Part shown: piece after piece, positions 53,943 through 61,921 of the stretch | Numbering within the stretch: position 1 is the stretch's first letter | Layout of the letters: the number at the start of each line of letters is the position of its first letter | DNA from: RGIG7111 sp036839975 | GTDB lineage: Bacteria > Bacillota > Clostridia > Peptostreptococcales > Anaerovoracaceae | Length of the DNA: 64,000 nucleotides | Direction: 5' to 3' | Assembly: GCA_036839975.1 (NCBI GenBank) | Contig: DAISVU010000002.1 | Location: forward strand, 108,564 to 172,563 | The notes under the pieces: model-generated | The model's database searches: none | The model's input: only the letters and a program-made list of their open reading frames with translations | Told to the model about the DNA's origin: nothing | Translations under genes and position numbers: made by a program

Positions 53943-55163
53943 TCAAAGCTTATCGATAGTTGGTGTTATGCGGTAAGCGCGTTTCAGAACTTCATACTGC
54001 TTGCGTGCTTTGTGAGCGCGTCCGCTTGTCGTATTGAAAGCTTTGACAGCTTTTATCATAATGTTCTTTGCCGTATGCTCAAGTGGTGTGAATTCCAGCA
54101 TTGAGACTTTATAGCCGTTTGCTTCAAGCTTCAAACCGCGAACAGCATCGGTTATAAGTTCGGTAAATTTATCTTTCAGTATCCCGTATTTTAAAATAGG
54201 CTCATCAATATCATTATGAAGCTGTTTAAAAAGTTCATGCTGACAACACGGAACTGATAGGATGGCCCGGCTGTTCCAGCGAACTGCATTGATAAGCGCA
54301 TAGTCTGTGGCGGTATCACACGCGTGAAGGGTTATTACCATATCAGCACGATCACTTTTATAATCCGCGATATCACCGGTAATAAATCTCAAGCCGGAAT
54401 ATCTCAGATCCTCTGCAATTTTATTGCAATAGTCTATAACCTCTTTTTTTAGATCAAGACCTATAATATCAACATCCCTGTTATTTAATCTTTTAAGATA
54501 ATAGTACACCGCAAATGTAAGATATGCCTTGCCGCAGCCGAAATCTATTATTTTGAGCGGCTCTGCAGTTTGTGAATCATCAGCAACGCAATTATCAGGC
54601 ATTCCGGCTGAATCCGGGTCTCTGCCCTCATTATTTTTATTTGCAAATTCAGTTTTGTAAACGTCATCAACTATTTCAAGAAATCTGTTTATCTGTCTGA
54701 ATTTAGAATAGTGTTTATTATATACTCTGCCATCTTCACTCATGACGCCAAGGCGTATCAGAAAATCACATGGCCTGCCGTTCGGTATTATATAGTTTTT
54801 GATTTTATCATGCCTGATATGTGCCTGCTTGCGGTTTGAACACATCGTCCTGACTTTCGGTCTTTCCGGCTTTGAGGCGAGTATTTGAATATCGGATGTT
54901 TCATTTAAAATATTTATTTCTTTAAAAACATCACAGACAAGCGACATGCATCTGTCTAAAGCTGCTGAAGGCTCCAGGTTTTCATGCATCGTCTTCGTTT
55001 CGTATGTGTATTCAAACTGAAAGAAGCGATTATCTCCTATATCAAACGGGCGCATCGTGACACGTTTTGCTTCGAGTGATTTTCTGCGCTTACATGAAAA
55101 CACGATCTTTACCAGTGTGCTGTCATTAAGACTGTTCTGAAATTGAGCTTTTAAAATATCCAT
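53943..55163 (-). CDS. SAM-dependent methyltransferase, unknown substrate
   Basis: A 406-residue protein. The N-terminal 200 residues are unrecognised; the C-terminal half is a class I methyltransferase with motif I IIDFGCGKAYLTFAVYYYL, motif II IIGLDLKK and LHACDTATDYALI, SVPCCQHEL, resembling the Methyltransf_32 group related to RNA methylases. The ATG at 55163 is preferred to a TTG four codons earlier; neither has a good ribosome-binding site. It is the last host-like gene before the AT-rich mobile region. Confidence 0.75.
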   Translation of the reverse strand: MDILKAQFQNSLNDSTLVKIVFSCKRRKSLEAKRVTMRPFDIGDNRFFQFEYTYETKTMHENLEPSAALDRCMSLVCDVFKEINILNETSDIQILASKPERPKVRTMCSNRKQAHIRHDKIKNYIIPNGRPCDFLIRLGVMSEDGRVYNKHYSKFRQINRFLEIVDDVYKTEFANKNNEGRDPDSAGMPDNCVADDSQTAEPLKIIDFGCGKAYLTFAVYYYLKRLNNRDVDIIGLDLKKEVIDYCNKIAEDLRYSGLRFITGDIADYKSDRADMVITLHACDTATDYALINAVRWNSRAILSVPCCQHELFKQLHNDIDEPILKYGILKDKFTELITDAVRGLKLEANGYKVSMLEFTPLEHTAKNIMIKAVKAFNTTSGRAHKARKQYEVLKRAYRITPTIDKL

Positions 55164-55227
55164 AATATAAATCAATGTCTACCGGATAAAACGATAGGCA
55201 TCTCAAATCCTTTCCATCAACATTATA

Positions 55228-55485
55228 TCATATGAGCACGGGCGGATAACACATATATACGCATGTTGCAATTTGATTGATATTATTTGTAGCATTTGAA
55301 AGTAAGCCTTGTAAATCCCGGAAAGGCTCTAAATCTACCTGATAAATTTCTTTTTCTAAAACGCATTTGCGGATAAAGTGGCTCATATTTCTGCACTTTG
55401 CAAGTTTTCTTTTCTCCTCAAAAAGAGCTTTTTCTTCTTTGGTCAATTTAATTTCAAGTCGTTCATTTCGTATTCTGTTTGCCAT
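55228..55485 (-). CDS. Truncated MobC-like relaxosome accessory protein
   Basis: An 85-residue protein beginning MANRIRNERLEIKLTKEEKA, with the ribbon-helix-helix-type N-terminus and the NNINQIA motif typical of MobC accessory proteins of clostridial conjugative transposons. In intact proteins more sequence follows NNINQIA; here an unrelated CVYMCYPPVLI ends the frame, marking a deletion junction. GGAGGAAATTTCT precedes the ATG. Probably non-functional without its relaxase. Confidence 0.7.
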   Translation of the reverse strand: MANRIRNERLEIKLTKEEKALFEEKRKLAKCRNMSHFIRKCVLEKEIYQVDLEPFRDLQGLLSNATNNINQIATCVYMCYPPVLI

Positions 55486-55539
55486 AGAAATTTCCTCCTT
55501 TGTATGATTTTCGGGGTCTTAGGGTCTCCCTAACAAGCT

Positions 55540-55611
55540 AAAAATTGATAAAAAAGAAGCAGATCCCGAAGGGCTGCTTCATCAATTTTTCCGTAAGTGT
55601 CCGTACACTTA
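55540..55611. other. oriT-like inverted-repeat block
   Basis: A compound hairpin, AAAAATTGAT-GAAGCAG paired to CTGCTTC-ATCAATTTTT with an inner CCC/GGG (55540-55590), is followed at once by TAAGTGT-CCGT-ACACTTA (55594-55611). It lies just upstream of mobC, where conjugative transposons carry oriT. The first hairpin ends in T5 on the plus strand, so it could instead be a terminator. Confidence 0.4.
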
Positions 55612-55683
55612 CTGTGCTTGCTCTTATACTAATAGTATAAAAATAACGTTAATATTTAATTTATCTTGTTTGCTCACAGGTAA

Positions 55684-56629
55684 TTATAAATCTCTTCTCA
55701 TTTTACTCGGAGTGATGCCATAAATTTCTTTAAAAGCTTTTTGGAAATATCCATCGCCATAATAACCGACGTTTTTTGCTATTTCTACAATAGATAATTC
55801 TTCATCATAAAGCAGCTCCAGTGCTCTTGTCATTCTGCATTTCTTTGTATATTCATTTATAGTCATATTGAATATTTCTTTAAAACCTGTTATCAATTTT
55901 TGTTGATTGATAGTAAATTTTTTTGTAAGTTCAGCAATCGTAAAACTATCTGCGAAGTGTGATTCTATAAAGTCTTTCACGTCATTTAAAATGGATTTAT
56001 CTTTAGAAGAAAGGTGTATAGTAGTTTTAGGTTTTTTTTTTGTAAATATAATCATAAAGAAGTGAAAAAACTTCTAATGATTTACCTCTAATATAAAGTT
56101 TTAGTGCGTTTCCTTTTAAAGGGCACTCGTTTATACTGCTGCAAATTGCGGTTATTTCAGGAATGGAAACGGGTTTAGGGTTAAGAATCATAGCGGCTCT
56201 TTCATAGAAATTATCTTCTAACTTTATAGGTAAAGAAGAAAAGAAATTTTCTCTAAAGGCAAAGCCGATATTAAGAAGTCGTATATTAGGCTCAATTCGT
56301 TTATATCCATAAAAAGTACCTAAATTAACATAAGCATTCAGACCATATTCAAATTCGAATATATTATCTTTTTTTTGATAAATCGAAGCAGCTCCTGCAT
56401 AATATTGTCCGATTTCAATGATTCTTTCACTAACATATTCTTTTATAATAAAAGGCTGATATAAGGTACAGTCAGAAATGGTTACCATTGCTGACTGTGG
56501 ATCACCTAAAATAGAAAAACCTCCACTTCCTTTTGTTCTATCCAAAGTGTAGTCATTTCGTCCGTCTTTCGAGATTTTAATAAAACCGAAATTTTCAAAA
56601 TCTCTCCAATAATCTTCAATCGTTCTCAT
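55684..56629 (-). pseudogene. AraC-family regulator, frameshifted at an A10 tract
   Basis: The first piece (ATG at 56629, MRTIEDYWRDFENFGFIKIS) reads to YIYKKKT and stops. The second piece (from about 56055 down to 55684) has the two helix-turn-helix motifs of the AraC C-terminus (FTIAELTKKFTINQQKLITGF, written by segments; VGYYGDGYFQKAFKEIYGITPSKMR). The two frames cross at ten A residues on the minus strand (56032-56041); nine would restore one protein of about 315 residues. It is divergent from the ABC genes and would be their regulator. Sequencing error, true mutation, or slippage are all possible. Confidence 0.8.
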
Positions 56630-56678
56630 CTTATCACACCTGCTTTTTTTGAAGTATTTTCTGTTCTTTTCGAAGAAA

Positions 56679-56707
56679 AGCATATCATAAAAGCCTTGAA
56701 AAATCAA
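56679..56707 (-). promoter_or_regulatory. Promoter of the AraC-family gene
   Basis: On the minus strand TTGATT, 17 bases, TATGCT, about 45 bases before the ATG at 56629. Confidence 0.6.
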
Positions 56708-56786
56708 TAATTAAATCAAAATACCTTTTCTAGTTGAAGAAATGAGCCATTAAAAAAAACTATCAAGTACGATAAAATGAAACGAG

Positions 56787-56800
56787 TTAGTAATAACTAA
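56787..56800. repeat. Operator-like palindrome before the ABC genes
   Basis: TTAGT-AATA-ACTAA, 13 bases before the ribosome-binding site of the first ABC gene, in the divergent region shared with the AraC gene. Confidence 0.35.
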
Positions 56801-56825
56801 TAGCATAAAGAAGGAGGTTATTTCT

Positions 56826-58616
56826 TTGAAGAAAAAAACTAAGGGGATATTTGAGCATATCTTTTATTATTCCAATGATGGCAAGCTATTTTTGGTATTT
56901 AGCCTGTGCCTTTCAGTTATAGGGATGATATGCAATGTTATTCCGTATGTGTCAGTATATTTTATAGGTAAAAATTTTTTAATATCAGGAGATAATAACG
57001 AAACGGTAATATTTTGGATTGCAATTGCCGGTTTTGCCATTTTACTAAACTTGATCTTTACGTTTCTTGGCGGTTTAGGCTGTCATAAAGTTGCTTTTAA
57101 AACTCTATATACATATAGAATTAATATTATGGAGCATTTAGGCAAACTGCCGATAGGGTTCTTTTCAAAAAATACAAGTGGAAGTATTCAAAAAGTCATG
57201 GATGAAAATATTGAAAAATTGGAAAGTATTATAGCACATATGCTCCCTGATTTAGTAGGTTCATTTGCCATCTTGTTATTACTTTTCTTAGGGATAGGCT
57301 ACTTAAATATAGTAATGGCAATTACCGTTCTTATATCTGTCATTATTGCATTTTGTTTTCAATATATGATATTCGGAAGTGAAAAAGCAAAGGGCAGATA
57401 TGCGAGTTATATTCAGGCATCAACCAATATTACAAGCAGTTTTTCCGAATATGTAAAAGGAATGGCTGAAGTAAAACTTTTTGGGAAATCAGGCGGTATG
57501 TTAAAAAGTTTAGAGAATCATCTCAATGAAAGCCTTCGCTGGGAAATTACAAATTATAAAAAGGCATCTTTGCCTATGAGCATGTACAAGAGCATAATTC
57601 TCTCTCTTTTAACTTTTATAGTTCCTGTAGGCGGGATATTGATACTTGGTAATCCTACTGGCGATACAGTATTAGCAGTCATTATGACACTTATTATTGT
57701 ACCGGCTTTATATGAGCCGCTGCTAACCTGTGTCGATTATTCTACTCAGATTAATCTTACAAAAGCGGGACTTTTTCAGATTGAAAACATTATAAACGAA
57801 AAAGAATTAAAAGTGAGAGATAGTTCAGAAGAGATCAAGGGAAGCAATGTCGTATTTGATAATGTTTCTTTTTCCTATGAAAGTGAAGCAAATCCGTTAA
57901 GAAAAATGGCACTTAATAATGTTTCGTTTGTTTGTAAAGAAAAAGAAATGACCGCCTTAGTTGGCGAATCAGGGAGCGGAAAATCTACTATAGGACAACT
58001 GATTTTAAGATTTTGGGATGTGGAAAAAGGAAGCATCAAGATTGGAAATAAAGATGTAAGGACTATTGAAACAAAAGAGTTGATGGAGAAAATTGCATTT
58101 GTTTTTCAAGATACCCATATTTTTTCCGATACGGTAAAAAATAATATTTCAATGAATAACAGTGCTTCTGATGAAGAAATAATTGAAGCTGCAAAAAAAG
58201 CAAGATGTCATGAGTTTATAATGAATCTTCCAAAAGGCTATGACACGGTAATTGGCAGCGGAAACATAAAATTATCCGGAGGGGAGGCCCAGAGAATATC
58301 AATTGCAAGGACATTTTTGAAAAATTCAAAAATTGTAATTCTGGATGAAGCTTTGGCTTATACCGATGCAGAGAATGAAAATTTGATTCAGGAAGCTATT
58401 ATAAATTTGGTTAAAGACAAGACAGTTATTGTTATTGCCCACAGACTTAAAAGTATTATGGAAGCGAACAAGATTATTGTTCTAAAGGAAGGAAGGATAA
58501 TAGAAGAAGGTACACATGAAAATCTTATGAAAGAAGATGGAGAGTATAAGAGTTTGTGGGATCTACAGTTTGAAGCGGAAAGCTGGGAAATAGAGAGAAA
58601 GAAGGAAGAAGCATAG
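56826..58616 (+). CDS. ABC half-transporter, exporter type (first of pair)
   Basis: A 596-residue fusion of a six-segment membrane domain (1-320) and an ATPase domain with Walker A GESGSGKST, signature LSGGEAQRIS, Walker B IVILDEAL and H-loop AHR. The D-loop region reads AYTDAENE instead of the usual SALD. The start is TTG at 56826 after AAGGAGGTTATTTC. Together with the next gene it resembles heterodimeric exporters of the YbtPQ/IrtAB kind that often lie on conjugative elements beside AraC regulators. Substrate unknown (siderophore or peptide are guesses). Confidence 0.88.
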   Translation: MKKKTKGIFEHIFYYSNDGKLFLVFSLCLSVIGMICNVIPYVSVYFIGKNFLISGDNNETVIFWIAIAGFAILLNLIFTFLGGLGCHKVAFKTLYTYRINIMEHLGKLPIGFFSKNTSGSIQKVMDENIEKLESIIAHMLPDLVGSFAILLLLFLGIGYLNIVMAITVLISVIIAFCFQYMIFGSEKAKGRYASYIQASTNITSSFSEYVKGMAEVKLFGKSGGMLKSLENHLNESLRWEITNYKKASLPMSMYKSIILSLLTFIVPVGGILILGNPTGDTVLAVIMTLIIVPALYEPLLTCVDYSTQINLTKAGLFQIENIINEKELKVRDSSEEIKGSNVVFDNVSFSYESEANPLRKMALNNVSFVCKEKEMTALVGESGSGKSTIGQLILRFWDVEKGSIKIGNKDVRTIETKELMEKIAFVFQDTHIFSDTVKNNISMNNSASDEEIIEAAKKARCHEFIMNLPKGYDTVIGSGNIKLSGGEAQRISIARTFLKNSKIVILDEALAYTDAENENLIQEAIINLVKDKTVIVIAHRLKSIMEANKIIVLKEGRIIEEGTHENLMKEDGEYKSLWDLQFEAESWEIERKKEEA

Positions 58617-60376
58617 TGAGAGAAATCATACGAAAATTTACGATGGGTCATACGAAACAGATGATCGAACCGGCTATATGGCATTTTTTGGAAGGGTTTA
58701 CGATGACTTTTCCTGCGATAGCCGTCTACTTTGTCATCAATCTGCTTATAGAACATTTTGAAAATCCGGAAAGGATTTTTGATAAAGGATATTGGAATAT
58801 CGCTTTATGGATGTTGGGTTTATTCTTATTACAACTGATTGTCAGCACATTTAGCTTTTTAAGAACATTTCTTCCGGGGGCAATCCATTCTACGGATAAT
58901 AAAAAAGAATTTATCGGGAAAATCAAAAGATTTCCTCTCGGTTTTTTCTCTAAAACACGTTCCGGCGAACTTATCAATACGTTTACGGGAGATTTTTTAG
59001 CGATTGAACAAAGCATGGTGGCAACCTTTACCGGTCTTTTCGGGGTTGTTTTCTCCTGTATAGTCACTTCCGTATTCCTGTTTTATTTTAACTCGAAGAT
59101 GGCTCTTGCTTTTTATATTACAATACCTGTTTCGGGGATCGTCATCATGATATCAATGAAAGTATTCGGACATATGAGTACCCGGCTCCGATCTGCGAAA
59201 GATGATACCGCAGAGGGATTAAACGAATATCTTTCGGGGATGAAAATTCTTAGAAATTATAATCAAGTAGGAGAAGGTTTTTCTAAACTTCAAACAGCAT
59301 ACAGACACTTAATGGAGGTCAGTATAAAAGGAGAAACGGTAGGAGGTGCTCTTTTAGGTTTGGCGCTGACATTTGCAAGGGCAGGACTTCCGCTCATGTG
59401 TTTTGTCGGCTCTTATCTATTGATTGGTGGCAAGATAAGCCTGATTTCGTTTTTGAGTATTATTGTTATCGGGACTAAAATCATAAGTCCTCTTTTGACT
59501 TGGATTAGGTACACTGCATTGCTTAGGGTACAGTATGTAAGTGCAGGAAGGATTGACAATGTAATGAAAGAAAAGGAGTTGTTTGGAAACAAAAAAATAG
59601 AAAGTTTAGATGATATTCATTTTGAAAATGTAAGTTTTTCCTATACAAAAGGTCAAACGATCATTGAAAATATATCTTGTTATCTTAAGAAAAACTCTCT
59701 TACTGCAATTGTAGGTCCAAGCGGTGGAGGGAAATCAACAATCCTGAAACTGATTGCAAGGTTTTGGGATGTTGATGAAGGAAATATAAAAATAGGCGGC
59801 ATGCCTTTAAATGAGATTCATCAGGATAATTGGTTGGAACAAATTTCCATGGTTTTGCAGGATGTGTATCTTTTTCATGAATCGATAAGAGAAAATATCA
59901 TTTTCGGAAATGAAAATGCAGACGAAGAAGATATGATTCGTGCTGCAAAGCTGGCAGGGTGTCATGATTTTATTGAAAAACTCCCACAAAGATATGAAAC
60001 AATTGTGGGAGAGGGGGGGGCTACATTATCAGGGGGTGAAAAGCAGAGAATATCCATTGCCAGAGCTATTCTTAAAAATGCACCTATTTTACTTTTAGAT
60101 GAACCTACTTCAAGTTTAGATGCAAAGAATGAAGTATCGGTTCAGAAAGCAATATCAAATTTGGTAAAAAATAAAACGGTAGTTATGATTGCGCATCGAT
60201 TAAAGACAATCAAAAATGCGGACCATATTATTGTTTTAGATCAAGGAAGAATTGCGGAAGAAGGAAATCACGAAGAGTTGTTAAAGAAAAAAGGGCTTTA
60301 TCAGAAACTTTGGAACTTACAAAACAAATCAAAAGAGTGGAAAATTTCGTCAGGAGGAAAAAAGAATGAACAGTAA
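58616..60376 (+). CDS. ABC half-transporter, exporter type (second of pair)
   Basis: A 586-residue membrane-ATPase fusion: Walker A GPSGGGKST, signature LSGGEKQRIS, Walker B ILLLDEPTSSLD. GTG start at 58616 overlaps the stop of the first gene by one base, indicating coupled translation of a heterodimer. A G8 tract near 60013-60020 keeps the frame. Its 3' end overlaps the broken membrane-protein gene by 11 bases. Confidence 0.88.
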   Translation: MREIIRKFTMGHTKQMIEPAIWHFLEGFTMTFPAIAVYFVINLLIEHFENPERIFDKGYWNIALWMLGLFLLQLIVSTFSFLRTFLPGAIHSTDNKKEFIGKIKRFPLGFFSKTRSGELINTFTGDFLAIEQSMVATFTGLFGVVFSCIVTSVFLFYFNSKMALAFYITIPVSGIVIMISMKVFGHMSTRLRSAKDDTAEGLNEYLSGMKILRNYNQVGEGFSKLQTAYRHLMEVSIKGETVGGALLGLALTFARAGLPLMCFVGSYLLIGGKISLISFLSIIVIGTKIISPLLTWIRYTALLRVQYVSAGRIDNVMKEKELFGNKKIESLDDIHFENVSFSYTKGQTIIENISCYLKKNSLTAIVGPSGGGKSTILKLIARFWDVDEGNIKIGGMPLNEIHQDNWLEQISMVLQDVYLFHESIRENIIFGNENADEEDMIRAAKLAGCHDFIEKLPQRYETIVGEGGATLSGGEKQRISIARAILKNAPILLLDEPTSSLDAKNEVSVQKAISNLVKNKTVVMIAHRLKTIKNADHIIVLDQGRIAEEGNHEELLKKKGLYQKLWNLQNKSKEWKISSGGKKNEQ

Positions 60377-60481
60377 AAAAATTGGATTAGATTAAAAGAT
60401 GTTGTACTTATTACATTATTAACAGCAATTATGATTGGAATACAGACGATTGTTTTGATACCCTTTGTAGCCAATCTTAAG
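60366..60481 (+). pseudogene. Broken membrane-protein gene (ECF-type S-component-like)
   Basis: Begins ATG at 60366 inside the end of the second ABC gene (MNSKKIGLD, then stop). One base out of frame it continues LKDVVLITLLTAIMIGIQTI and VLIPFVANLK, a first membrane helix like those of MptD-type ECF transporter S-components, which often follow such ABC pairs. It is then cut off near 60481 where recombinase sequence begins. So it carries both a frameshift and a truncation. Family assignment is tentative. Confidence 0.5.
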
Positions 60482-60485
60482 TTCG

Positions 60486-61779
60486 TGCTTTGAAAACTTG
60501 ATGGCTGAAGTACGAATAGGGAAAGTCAACTGCATTGTTGTAAAAGACCTATCAAGGTTTGGAAGAAACTATACCGAACTTGGCAATTTCATTGAAAAGA
60601 TCTTCCCGTTTCTTGGGGTAAGATTTGTGGCAGTCAATGACAACTTAGATACCTTCCACATGGACGATCCCAATAAATCACTGGAGGTCATTCTAAAAAA
60701 TATCGTCAATGAAACCTATGCAACGGATATTTCAAAGAAAGTATCAAGCTCTCATCAGATGAGGATCAAACAAGGCGGATTCATCTGTGGAGCAGCTCCT
60801 TATGGGTATGTGGCACGAAAAGATGAAGATGGAATCAGACGCTTGTATCCGGATGAAAATACTGCTCCCATCGTCAAAGAAATCTTTGATACCTATCTGA
60901 AAGGACTGAGTACACTGGATATATCCAAACTTCTTTTGGAAAAAAGAGTGTATATCGCAACCGAGTATCGGAAATATAAAAAGGCGGTTTCTGATGGCGA
61001 TGAACCGATTCGGATATGGCAACCGACTACGATTTTACAAGTGCTTAAAAATCGTGCCTATACCGGAACTTTAATACAGGGAAGAAATCAAAAACACCTT
61101 TATGAAGGGAAGCCAAGAGAAAGGCTCGACGAAGAATATTGGACAGTAACCGAAAATGCCCACAAAGCCATTATTTCGATGGATACTTTTGAAGAGGTGC
61201 AAGAGAAAATTTCCGAAAAATCAGCACCGATAAAAAGAAGCAGAAAGGAAAATGCGGCTGCCAAAGACGATACTATCTTTCGAGGAATGGTTTACTGCAA
61301 CCTTTGTCAAAAAAGAATGAGCGTCCATCGACAATTAAGCGGGAAAAGAACGGTATTTTACTTTAGCTGTAACCGATTTGGAGAATACAAGGCAGAAAAA
61401 TGCGGAACGGCAATTACAGAGTTGACACTCCAAAATACCGTAAAAGCTGCATTTGATACCATTCTTTTAAACAATAAGAAAAGCTATAAGGCATATTTAG
61501 ACGGTTATGCGGATAAAAAAAGAGAAGCGGAGCAGCAAAAGGAAAAAGAACTGACAGAAATCGGCAGAAGAATCTCAGGACTGAGTAGGCTTCAAAGTGA
61601 GTATTACGAAAAGTATGTCTTGGGAGATTGGAGAAAGGAAGATTTTGAAAGAGAAAAGGAAAAAAGAACTGGAGAGCCTAAAAGAAAAGCAAATTGGCAT
61701 CTTTGAAGAAGAAAAAAGAAGGCTTGAAGAAAAACCGGTCATTACCGAAAAACTCGGAAGAAAGACAAAGAGGGACTGA
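60486..61779 (+). pseudogene. Serine recombinase, C-terminal piece (N-terminus missing)
   Basis: In frame from about 60486 (FENLMAEVRIGKVNCIVVKD, LSRFGRNY), the piece contains the end of the resolvase domain, the recombinase domain, a zinc-ribbon (CNLCQKRM ... C) and coiled coil. It lacks the first 60-70 residues with the catalytic Ser. A frameshift at an A6 tract (61660-61665) splits the coiled coil: the frame-two continuation reads KELESLKEKQIGIFEEEKRR. It is a large serine recombinase of the TnpX/conjugative-transposon kind, inactive as it stands. Confidence 0.85.
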
Positions 61780-61782
61780 AAG

Positions 61783-61878
61783 GACTATATCCGCTCTAAA
61801 GAAGAATTTACAGGTGTTCAGATTAGGGAACATATTGATGATGGTTATACCGGAACAAATTTTGTTGAAGTGGGATAA
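61783..61878 (+). pseudogene. Serine recombinase, N-terminal fragment
   Basis: Thirty-one codons reading DYIRSKEEFTGVQIREH and IDDGYTGTNFVEVG before a stop. IDDGYTGTNF is the conserved resolvase segment (compare IDDGFSGVSF in the intact recombinase nearby). It ends at the residue position where the upstream C-terminal piece begins, so the two pieces are complementary but in reversed order. Confidence 0.7.
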
Positions 61879-61921
61879 CGTAACTTTTTCAAGGGGTGCG
61901 TTGTCCCGCTTATTTTTTGCG

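Larger units (their letters stand above)
55228..61878. mobile_element. Degraded integrative/conjugative element with cargo ABC operon
   Basis: From about 55.2 kb the base composition becomes more AT-rich than the neighbours and mobile-element genes appear: a truncated mobC, an oriT-like inverted-repeat block, a cargo module (AraC regulator, two ABC exporters, membrane-protein remnant) and fragments of a serine recombinase. No relaxase or type IV secretion genes remain, so this is a deletion remnant. The left boundary is set by the mobC truncation near 55.23-55.26 kb. Confidence 0.7.
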
